Below, piece after piece: positions 54,501-64,000 of a stretch of 64,000 nt of DNA. The notes under the pieces were generated by a model that worked only from the letters and a program-made list of their open reading frames with translations, ran no database searches and was not told where the DNA came from. The DNA is taken from NCBI GenBank assembly GCA_021432605.1, contig MU271155.1, positions 434,001 through 498,000 on the forward strand, written 5' to 3'. The translations under genes and the position numbers were made by a program. Position 1 is the first letter of the stretch, and the number at the start of each line of letters is the position of its first letter. The DNA is from Coniochaeta sp. PMI_546. Taxonomy: Eukaryota; Ascomycota; Sordariomycetes; Coniochaetales; Coniochaetaceae.

Positions 54501-57500
54501 AGTCGGCCGGTGATATTCTCCTGCAGTCCGGCCAACAAGGTGTCGAGGTCCGACAAAGGGTCCTATTTTTGTTTTGATTTGTATGCGTCGCCATGCCATT
54601 GTTGGATGAGCTGCGTATGGGATGTGGGTTGGGGGAGAAGCAGCCTGCATTCCATTGTTGCAGCGGATGGATGCCGCTAGCGGATCGAGAGGAGCCATGA
54701 GCAAAAGGCTGCGCAGCTATTGGCGTCGGAGCACTAACACAGTAACGGTGTGTGGGCCACGTCCAATCGGGACCAATGCGGTGCATATCCTGCGGTCCGC
54801 TTTGAGGGCCTGTCGACCACAGACGTGTCGGAAACTCAGCAGCTTGCAAGTGTTAGACAGCAATGCAGGAAGCCATCAAGGTGAAGGACCATTAGGGCAG
54901 CAGAGCATACATGATAGAATGACTACTGTCTCTGTGTGAGTCATTCTAGTGTATTGCCCCCGGGGGTTTTCTGTTGTGTGGTGTTGGTTGCTTTCAATAA
55001 GACTTTGAAAATGAGTTGAGCAAAAACGACAGGGTAAAATTTTCAAAAGGAGCAATTAAAGCGGAAGAGCAGTGGTCTTCCCGCGGTGGCAGGGGCCACT
55101 TCAAAGCCACCGGGCCGAGTGAGCTGGACTTGGGGAGTGTGTTTCTAGAAGGAGACAAGGGTGACAGCGGAGCAGGGAAAGGGGTGGCATTGAAAACGGA
55201 GCCAAGGTGAAAGACCGCGCTCCACCATCAACGCTATTCGTATCGCTAGCGTTCGCTATTCATACCCACGGTAGTGGACGTAGATTCCACCTTGGTGGAT
55301 TCCGAGGTCTGATGTCCCGGCCATGGACTGCACTGTGAGATCAAACTGTGTTTGCATACCTAACGAGTCCTCGCTGGCGAGGAAGGACAACATGATGCTC
55401 AAATTGGTAACCGATATCACAACGCAATAGTAGACCTGGCAGGGTGTCCTGAAGTTCAACAGTAAAAACACCTTGGGCAAAGGCGTACATTTCATCGAGA
55501 GACGCGGCGCGCGTAGCAGAAGCTTGTAATGGGAGGCCACAGGCAGTATAGAGCCCACAGACATACGAACTGTCGAGGGACAAGAAGTTGTAGTACCGCA
55601 ATCAGATTTGTTCTACCACTGGGTTGAACAACGCGAGGGCTAATGCATGAGGGATACTGTATTGACAAGATGAGACATTGACCGACCGTTATTGTAGGAC
55701 GAAGTGTATCTCGTGTGATATCTGTGTTCAGGCCGTTGAGGCTCTTGAAAGTTGGCCATCGAGGGCTGCGTACGATGCGACTATTGCTGTAGGACGAATT
55801 AAGGAGAAGCCAGATAGATGGTGATGGCCGGAGCCGAGGAGTCAAAATGCTTCAATTGGCTCAGGCGCTCTGGTCTTCAGGTCTGCATGGTCGAAGGCCG
55901 CGGCCGTCAGGGACGTCATTCCCGGCCGAGGCTGGCTGGTCTCAGCTCGTCAGGGCTTCGCTCTCAACCACGTACTCAGCAATGCTGCTCCGTGGATCCG
56001 TCTTGGTGGAAAATACTTCGACGATATGCAGCGCGCCTTGCCACTCTGGAGATGGGTATTGTTGGCCAAGGTAGCTAACTCTACTTCCTCTTCTTCACAC
56101 CAACTAGAGGAATGGAGTCAGTTCAGCTTCCCCACCGCCGGTTAAAGACGCGATCCGACTGCTACCTGGCTAGATTGAGGTCAAGATATGAGTACCTACG
56201 TGGATCTCCGTGATGGCTGGCGGAAGCGCCGCGAGTAATGTCCATTCCCAAAATGTTGACGGACCCGCCCCCGCAGTCACGCACATGCAGAGTGGGAGAA
56301 GATGCATGAGAGCGAACGAACCGGTTCCGCGAATATCTCGAACCGAGCGATTGCCCAGCTGCATCACGGAGCTTGTGAAGTGATTGACACTGGTCGGCGC
56401 ATAAACCGCTTTCCACACGCGGTGATCAGTGTGCGTTGGCAGGCCACAGTAAAAAAGTGCACATGATGGTGATGCGCAAACCAGGTGGTGTGCACCGACG
56501 CATGGTCTCAGCGCTCATCACATCACTGTCCAGTGTCGAGATGCGATCATAGCCACGAGTTCTGCCACGGGCCACGGCACGAGTGCGATCAGATGGCTGC
56601 GCGATTGGAGGAGGCGGGAAGAGGGTGAGCTTGAAAAGGTGAAGACTACACGTGCAGATAGATACTATGTAGAGGAGGGGTTGTTTCCTGCTATCCTTGG
56701 ATCGAATCCCACCAGAGCATCGCTCTTGCCTTTTTGTACCAAGCGCTCAAAGTCTCAAGGTACAGACAGTTACCTTAGGTACTGTACAACTTCATCGGCA
56801 GGGAGGGGTAGAAGAGGCGAAAAAGAGGGAGACGTCAGCAAATTCGTTGCCTTCTGTCTTCCTCCATCCAAATCAACTCAAGATCATTCTCTTTCCTGTC
56901 GCACGACACGCTCTATCGTCTTGCGTCTTCCGCTAGCTTTTGCAGACATCCTATCTCCCTTGTGAGGTTTGTGACAAAACCTCGAGATACGAAAGAGCAA
57001 ACGCATTACTAGTCGTCTATCGCCTGCAACCAGCCGTTGAAGTGACGCAACGACCAATAACTACTGGACTGTTCAACGTGTTGCAAACCTGCAAAGAGCA
57101 TAACAGGGCCGACGATTCCGTCACGCTGCCCGTCCTATTGTCTGGTTGCCTTTCCGGCAGCCGTCTATCTGGACCCAAACCATAGAGCAATTGTTATTTA
57201 CTTGACCTTTGTGCTGTCTCGACTTCCTTGAGTCCAAGGATCATTTACAGCCGGTTCCGAGTTCAGATCTGGGCAGGATCGTTCGCAATATCGGGACGGT
57301 TGCCCCTGTCGATGCGCGAACAGCCATCGTCTCGAGCAGGAGGACCTCACCTCTTTCGTTCGTGCGGCGTGGTATCACTCGGCTCTCTTCACGACAGCCG
57401 TTAGAATATTCACGGCTCGGCTGAGACGGTTGGAATTGTGGTTGAAGTACCCCTGTTCGGCCGTGCAAACAACGACAGGATTGTCGCACAGATTGCGAAG

Positions 57501-58621
57501 AAAATTTTCACGGGAAGTTAAATCGAACCAGGAAGTGTCTTCCGCTGCCGCGACGTTGGCGACGTTGGAAGCCTTCCCAGCCTCTCGCCGTGCCAATTTC
57601 GCTTGCAAGGTGTGAAGATTGGCTGGGGTTGACGACCCTTGGAAGCCTCCATCAGTGAGCCGGGATCTTCACCGTCGCGAAATTACCATCCAAGGGCCAC
57701 CACCCATTATTGACGGGCAAAACGACAAGGCGTCCACAAGAGTCACCATGGCCCTTGCTGAACTGTGATTCATTCCAGGGTGAATCATCCGTCTATCTCG
57801 CCAGCAAATAACGCGTTTTTACGACGACAGCGACAACCTTTTCACGTGCTGCGTCTCCTATTTTTAAGGAGGGCTGGTAATGTGCAGACTGCACCAGCTG
57901 AGCGCAGGCCACTAAGTCCCGGCGAACGAGACAACACGGTCGGGTCATCGGAGGCTTAATTGGCTCCATCCGAGAGAGGAAGTCGGAAGCCCTGTGCGAA
58001 TCGGGGCAGGTTTTTACGGTGCACTTCAGAACAGTGTGGCTGGTTCTCGGTATCGCTGACGAGGACTCTGAGGGGGTGTGACTAATTGAAGCCTTGGGTC
58101 GAAAGGCTGACCTATCACTGCTCACACGCCCCTCCCATAAATTCCACGAGGGTCTGGCGGCCACTGCATATCTTGGCCCCCCTCTGCCCCTGTCACCTAT
58201 CCCTGTTTTAGGCTCTGGGCCCACGATTCCCGCTCTCACCACACTCAGGAGCGGAGCGAGATATATTCGGTGCGACTCCCACTCCAGCCCTCGGGATTTC
58301 TTCTCCTCCAACTTGGCTTCCGCCAACAAGTCATTATCAAATCATTTTTTCAAGCAACGCTTCGTCAGCAATTCATACCTGATCCGAACAACTGGATCGT
58401 CGAAGAATCCAGTTCTTTCCAGAAGCCACTCTCAGAGTCAATTCCACGACTTTGCTCCGATTCCCTCTCCTCTCAGGGGAAGTCATCATTACGCCAGATC
58501 CTTGACATGTACTCCAGCAGAAGTCGGTTTTCTTCCCTTCTTCCTACCGACCACATACCAAGGTGACTTGGTGTCACTTCCCCGCGTCACGACACAGGCG
58601 CGAATCACTGAGGGTCAGTGA
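51515..58621. other. Long gene-poor region
   Basis: About 7.1 kb with no convincing protein gene, rRNA or mobile element. Open frames of 80-140 codons occur (52160-52522 minus, 52673-53002 plus, 53031-53459 plus, 53507-53923 minus), but they start at non-ATG codons or lack any family signature. The right end (58.0-58.6 kb) is C/T-rich and is the leader region of the next gene. Confidence 0.5.
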
Positions 58622-58639
58622 TATAAAAACATATAAAAA
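58622..58639 (+). promoter_or_regulatory. Two adjacent TATA boxes
   Basis: TATAAAAA occurs at 58622-58629 and again at 58632-58639, 112-129 bp before the ATG at 58751. The doubled strong box suggests a well expressed or sharply induced gene. Confidence 0.55.
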
Positions 58640-58750
58640 TCTCACGTTCTAGCAGAGGCTGAGGGGAGGTTCTTCGCCAAAACAACACACTTTGCAACAT
58701 AACGACCACGAAACCTGGATGTCAGCGCGACATCGCAAGAGCTTGGAAAC

Positions 58751-60013
58751 ATGTCTTACAACTCGCCCAGCGGCTCAACTCCTCGGCAGGGGGACTACTA
58801 CTACGAGGACAAGTACGCGAGTCCATCGCCGACTCCATCTCCCCGAGGTCCTTCATACTACTATGCCGGTGGCCAGACCCCGCAGCGGCCGGCGACCCGG
58901 GCTCACTTCCGAGGCAACAGCAGCGGCGCCTTCGACTATGGCAGTCCTCGGACACCACAGTTCTCGCCTCGTTACACCAGCGACGGCCACTACGCCACTG
59001 CTACTGCTAATGTGAGTTCATCGCGCTCGTCGCGCCCATTTCGCCACTCCGGCTATACGGACCAGCGTCCTCCAAGACGCGAGCGTCGCCACTCGGCATC
59101 CTACTATCGGGCCTCTGACCATTATGGGGAATCCGACGAGGACGAGTTAATCGAGATCAACGGCATCACTTATGTGTTGCCTGCGCGATCGAGGACCAAG
59201 CGATATCACGAATATCATATCAACACTGGTGGATATGAGACTAATTATCGCTACTATACACAGACAGCAGCAAGCGCGCGGCAGCCTTTCGTCGACAGAG
59301 ACCCCCTAGGTTACAACACACCACGCTCCGGCTACGATCCGGTCCCAGAACGGCGGCCCTCAGTACACAGACATTCTCGCCGCAACTCGGCCTCCATTCC
59401 TCAACGCCCGCAGACCGCTCGTCCTGCTACCGCTAACTCTCACAAGAAGCCGCCACCGCAGCAGCGCAAGGCCACCGTGGAGGATGCGAAGAAGCACAGG
59501 ATTCCCGAGGGTTATTCCCTCAAGAACTGGGACCCCAGCGAGGATCCGATCATGCTTTTGGGTAGTGTCTTCGATGCCAACTCCCTTGGCAAGTGGATTT
59601 ATGACTGGACTGTCTTCAACTTCACTGGAAACCACCCCATATCGGATCTTGCCGGCGAGCTCTGGATGCTTTTGATTCAGCTTGCGGGTAAGCTCAAGCG
59701 TGCCGAGGAAACTGCGCCGAGGATCAGGAGCCAGGACAACAGGGAGATCATTGAAGATTTCATTGAATCCGGAGAGCGTCTCACTGACAAGCTGCGCAAG
59801 CTTCTCAAGGCATGCGAGGCGCCCATGCTCAAGTCTGCCAAGAAGGCCAAGGATAACCAGCTGGGCTTGAATGCCGGTGTCGAATTCGTCAACACACTGT
59901 GGGGACGCGACCGCGAGTTGGAGAAGACGGAGCGCTTCATGGCATCTGTCCGCCTTTGGAACCTGCGCTTCGATGCCAACTGCGAAGAGGTCCTCCAGAA
60001 GCCTGGCATGTAA
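58751..60013 (+). CDS. Conserved fungal protein, disordered N-terminus ('gp1-like')
   Basis: One exon encodes 420 residues. The first about 240 residues are low-complexity, rich in Ser, Pro, Arg, Tyr and His (RRPSVHRHSRRNSASIPQRP), with an acidic patch DEDELIEINGITYVLPARS. The conserved domain runs from about 245 to 420: KNWDPSEDPIMLLGSVFDAN, LGKWIYDWTVFNF, LAGELWMLLIQLAGKLKRAEE, FIESGERLTDKLRKLLKACE. It is helical. Many ascomycetes have this domain under the misleading label 'vegetative cell wall protein gp1', but there is no signal peptide, so a cell-wall role is unlikely. Function is unknown. The gene is isolated, with 7 kb of gene-poor DNA before it and 4 kb after. Confidence 0.8.
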   Translation: MSYNSPSGSTPRQGDYYYEDKYASPSPTPSPRGPSYYYAGGQTPQRPATRAHFRGNSSGAFDYGSPRTPQFSPRYTSDGHYATATANVSSSRSSRPFRHSGYTDQRPPRRERRHSASYYRASDHYGESDEDELIEINGITYVLPARSRTKRYHEYHINTGGYETNYRYYTQTAASARQPFVDRDPLGYNTPRSGYDPVPERRPSVHRHSRRNSASIPQRPQTARPATANSHKKPPPQQRKATVEDAKKHRIPEGYSLKNWDPSEDPIMLLGSVFDANSLGKWIYDWTVFNFTGNHPISDLAGELWMLLIQLAGKLKRAEETAPRIRSQDNREIIEDFIESGERLTDKLRKLLKACEAPMLKSAKKAKDNQLGLNAGVEFVNTLWGRDRELEKTERFMASVRLWNLRFDANCEEVLQKPGM

Positions 60014-63000
60014 AACACACTTCTCCGGATTTGGTTTTTTCCTTGTTCTACTCTCTCATCCCCCAGGCCACAGGAGGATTTACCATGGACTCCATACCGC
60101 CACGAAACAGGACACATCCTAAACATTATTGGAGCCCACTGTTGTACGATTAGGTCTCATTTTGGGGGTCATTTCCATCTATCTATCTGGAGGCTTTTCG
60201 CCTCCCCAACCATACAAGCACAAAGAGACGGGAGCGATCCCATGCGGCCGGTTTCCGGTCATGTCAGAGATACCCAACGTTCTGGGCGCGCACGTGAGGC
60301 CACGATCAGCCCATCGCCGCCGCAGCTGATGAGGGACAGAATGGGTCACGACACGGGCGGCACTTCGACTGCCGCCATCACATGTTAACGGGGTGATACA
60401 AAAAGTTTATTTCTGGTGCTTGTCTGTTTAAACAACAATGCATTTGCCGGTGGAGGGACAATGTCGACTTCCTTACGAAGGGGGGTTTCAGGGAAAGGGT
60501 CGCAGAGGTCACCAACTGATCTCTTGCTATTTTAATGCGCCGTATTTGACGGCTGGGATCTGGAGCGTGTTATTTCTTTCACCATGTCTGGGGGAGGACC
60601 ATCGCTGGGCGTCAAGTGTCTTTTCCTGGTTTACACTGTTCCTTGACGTACTCCGACATTTATCAGAGGGTCGTTAGCGTTTCTTTTGCCGCGGTCAGGG
60701 TCTCACAGGCTGGATATACCCTTTGCACTTTCAGTTCGTTTGGCGGATGGCATCGCCGAGGTGGTAGATAGCGAGCAATATTTCAGACTTTTTTTTTTGG
60801 CATCAGACTGCGAACCATAGCTGCACTTCTGTGAGATGCTTGACACACTTGCCCAGTCCCTTTCTTAACCTCTTGAATTTGTGCCACTTGTGTCACTGTA
60901 CCACTCTGTCTTCCCAATCTGAGCAAAGACGATAATATACATCGCGATCCGACAGGGGCGACATGAAGCCGTAGATCGCGTCAGCCTTACCATCACACGT
61001 GTTGCACTGCGAAGGAAGAAGCCCTACCATAGTACATCTAGGCCCTAATTAACCACCACGGCCTGCCCTATAACCCCTGTCCCTCACGTTGTAACTGGCC
61101 GCCGTCCGCCTAGCCCGGACGCGCAAGTACCGTGCCGCGAGACTCCCTGCCGCATATCGAAAATGCACACTAGATTTACATTGCATAGGCTCTAAAACTG
61201 CGGCATGGGTACGTAAAAATATGCCTGTTTGGGCATCAACCGCCACTGTTGTAAACTGCAAAAATAAATGTGAAGTGACTCTTTTCTCAGACACGGGTCT
61301 TGGGCGATCCGTTGTGTCACTGACGGAAGGGGATGGGTGTGTACCAATTTCCTTTTTCCAACAACCCGACGACCCTGACTCTGCCCCTTCCGAAGACTTC
61401 AGGCTGCGTCGGCCCCCTACTAGTAATTTTGCTTGTTTTCTGATAATTCTTGTGTCCCAAACTTGTGTGGCGAGGGTAGGAGCATTGGGCAAGTGATACC
61501 AGGGAGGGGTGTCATTTCGCATATTTCGTTTTTGTGGTTTGCTCCTGCCTTTCTGTGCAGCAAAATATCCATCCGACTTGAAATTCGAGTTCGTACTGCC
61601 TCGGATGTTGTACGCCAGTGTGGCATCGCGGCTTTGAACAAGCAAAAGTAGGCGGGACCATTATCAGCGATCCAGCCACCTTGATTGAGGACAGCAATTG
61701 CTGGTGGTCTATCGATTATCTCTCAATTCCACCTCGTTTGCTTCCCCTGCCGGGAATGCTAACATGCAGGTGCCGTCCACCTCAAACTCGTCGCCAACCA
61801 GACTTCCGTTCGACACCGGGGGAACCCCTTTCCACGCACGGACGGGCCAGGGCTCCTCCTGCCTTCCTCCGGCGGCAGCAACGCGGAATGCGACTTTTGC
61901 TCGTCCATGCCGGAGCTAGGTTTGTTGAGAAGACAGTTGGGATGAACGGGTCTTTGTCGTGCACTGTGTGCGGTATGTGAGTGCCTCGGTCCATTCCAAT
62001 GGCTACCAAGATGTAATCTGTCCAGCCCACAATCCATTCCTACTCACGCATGTTTCGTACTTGTTGTGCACATTAGAGCTTATGGCCAGCAGACATCGTA
62101 ATACACTATCATTCCAAGGACACTGTGTACGGTACTTGAGAATATTGGCTTGCTCCAGGACGTGTGCTATGTAGTTACCACAGGCAGCTCGCACAGGGGC
62201 GTGCATGAATCAACAGGCTGTCCACCACCTTCAGTGAGAACACAAATGTGCGATCGTTCACACACATTCACGGAAAGGCTGGCATTACCCTATGGACGAT
62301 CGACTGGATCGCAACGATGGTGACACTTGTTGCCTAGTGTATCAACCGTGTCTAACCTAGGATATTTGCCGCCAATTCGTTCACATTAGCATGCTTTTGA
62401 TCGAAGGAAGCGATCACTTATCCCTCAGAGGCTCCCAAGCATCAGCCGTCACACCGGTGTGGACGTCCGCTAACGCCAGTCTGGTGATCTCTCATTAGGC
62501 AAACACGGCCATGGAGACGTGTAACTTTGTGACAACAGCCGACCTCCACATGATCCATCCACAAAACCTGATAAATCACACAGAATAAGCGCCGTGTTGT
62601 CTACTAGGTGTGCTGATATTACAACAAAAGATCAACTATACCTGTGCCTGCCTCATCGGCAGCTGTGTCTAGCGGCCGCGGCGCTGCATCTGGAGGCGCT
62701 TGTAGCGGATACAGCGGACCCGCTTGCGAAGACCGCTATTTTTGGGGGCCGCCAGATCGCCATTCTGCTGCATTCAACTGCATCGCAAGCAAGATCTGCC
62801 CCCAAAATACATACACGCGTACGACGTCTCTTATGCAACAGGTCGCAGCCATGCACCAGCCTTACAGATCAGTCATTGCATGGAGATGTTGGAATGCAAA
62901 ATGGCCGATACTGTGGCTTTCCCGACCGGTGCAGGGCAGAACCTCCAAAACGAAACATCGAAACGTCCTGGGGAAACATCATCACCTTCAGTCATTACTT

Positions 63001-64000
63001 AATATTCGCCGCTTTTAGAATACCGCGAAAGACACACAAACACCCTCAGGCCGATGTTTCAAGTCCCTATTCTCGTTTCCTCGTTGTTCCACCCATCCCT
63101 TCCTTGCCGCGCACCACCAACATCTGAGCCGGCACCACCTTACGCACACTCCCTACCACCGACACGCTCGGTTCCCTTCTGGCACGGCTGACCTTTCAGA
63201 ACCCCTTCTTACCTAGGTGAATAGCCGCCTTAAAGACGAACATATACCACCATCACAATTTCTCTTCCAACAGTCAAGTCTATTCTCGGGCGGCTCGCAG
63301 GTGTGTGGGCAGCTCATATATCCATATACCCGATCGCCCTTTTGTATATGCAGGAATATATTGCCCTGGTTCTTTCGACCGGGACACGCGCCATGCGAGT
63401 CATCACGGTCTGCCTTAGATCCCGCGGGGTGGCTTGGTGATTGCACTTCGCTTGGGTCGAGGGCCGGTTAAAGTGAATCCCTCCAGGGTCTGTTCTGCCG
63501 ACTACCGTGCTGGATGATACGGCTTCTACATCTGAGGAACCGGTGGTCGGTGCGGTTGCGCGAACGTGCCCGGGCCAAAAGTGTCAGCGATGCTGTGGTG
63601 AGACACAGACCCTACGGCGTGCCGGCTGTATGGGCCTCGTCCGCATCTTGGAATGGATGTCATTCCGATCCAGAGAGATCAAGAACGTTGGGCGATCTGG
63701 GACGAAACTCTAGCGCCCCCGATGTGCAAAGTGAACTCTGTGGAGTCTGAGCAGCTGTCTGGGACGAGGCGTCAAAGCCATCCCTTGCAGCTTGCTTCCT
63801 GGTTTCAGCCTTCTCGTCATACCCCATCACAGCCAGAAAACATCCTGAGCATGTGTATAGAGGGGTGAAAAGCAATGCAGCCTCCAGGCTCCCCAGCCTC
63901 GTCCCCAAACCACACACGCACAGTGCGCACCTTAATTCCCCCCCTCCAGAGCACGAGGTTGTGCCCATTGAGTTCTCGGTGCTACCGCACCGCGGCCGCA
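60014..64000. other. Gene-poor right end of window
   Basis: About 4 kb. No convincing gene. Open frames at 61049-61645 (minus, 198 codons) and 62594-63127 (plus) lack family features and reliable starts. A T-run lies near 60790. Either a promoter of a gene beyond the window or non-coding transcripts could be here. Confidence 0.45.

Noticed and set aside
56690-56720. tRNA B-box-like GGATCGAATCC
   Set aside because: There is no A-box or acceptor stem at the expected distance.
61049-61645. 198-codon minus-strand frame
   Set aside because: The composition is mixed, with no family signature, and frames on the other strand are also open.
1-64000. CRISPR arrays, rDNA, telomere repeats, LTR elements, secondary-metabolite backbone genes
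   Set aside because: None was seen: no regular spacer repeats, no rRNA segments, no TTAGGG arrays, no reverse transcriptase or integrase motifs, and no PKS, NRPS or terpene synthase motifs.

Overview
The window is nuclear DNA of a filamentous ascomycete (Pezizomycotina, most likely a Sordariomycete). The evidence is short introns of about 45-110 nt with GT-AG ends and CTAAC/CTGAC-type branch sites, intergenic gaps of 0.2-2 kb, and fungus-restricted families: a HeLo-like ankyrin protein, a HET-domain pseudogene, a Pth11/SAT4-type rhodopsin-fold protein, a G1 glutamic peptidase and a DAL5-type permease. I could not identify the species from sequence alone.

Layout, left to right. 0.3-3.1 kb: intact HeLo-like/ankyrin protein (+). 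3.9-6.2 kb: copper amine oxidase (+). 6.7-7.0 kb: a small MITE-like element with 73-bp inverted ends, then a doubtful small gene (-). 9.4-10.3 kb: secreted G1 peptidase (+). 11.4-13.1 kb: MFS permease (-). 15.3-17.3 kb: broken HET-domain gene (+). 18.2-24.1 kb: a dense housekeeping block of TB2/DP1/HVA22 protein (+), MGM101 (-), COA4 (-) and biotin-protein ligase (+). 25.5-27.1 kb: rhodopsin-like membrane protein (+). 28.9-31.8 kb: a small unknown gene (-), divergent from a cysteine-rich, mucin-like single-pass protein (+). 33.2-35.4 kb: PAM16 (-), divergent from YIP1 (+). 36.7-45.0 kb: five genes in a row on the minus strand: RCC1, an unknown membrane protein, a metallothionein-like protein, a coiled-coil protein and a lysine-methyltransferase-like enzyme. 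45.6-50.6 kb: CMP/dCMP-type deaminase (+), alpha/beta hydrolase (+) and a lactonase-fold propeller protein (-). 51.2-51.5 kb: tRNA-Phe with intron and a damaged or unusual tRNA-Ala (-). 51.5-58.7 kb: a long stretch with no convincing gene. 58.75-60.0 kb: a conserved fungal protein with a disordered N-terminus (+). 60-64 kb: nothing convincing.

Functional threads. MGM101, COA4 and PAM16 are mitochondrial and lie within 14 kb. Biotin-protein ligase loads biotin on carboxylases. YIP1 and the TB2/HVA22 protein act in the early secretory pathway and ER shape. The amine oxidase, permease and peptidase are nutrient-acquisition genes, and the amine oxidase has GATA-factor sites upstream. The HeLo-like protein and the HET relic belong to the self/non-self and cell-death repertoire. 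I found no clear undescribed multi-gene system. The strongest leads are a 139-codon open frame in phase behind the RCC1 stop, a metallothionein built from CxC-x7-CxC repeats, a 122-residue unknown gene with a 13-nt first exon, the unusual tRNA-Ala locus and the 7-kb gene-poor stretch.
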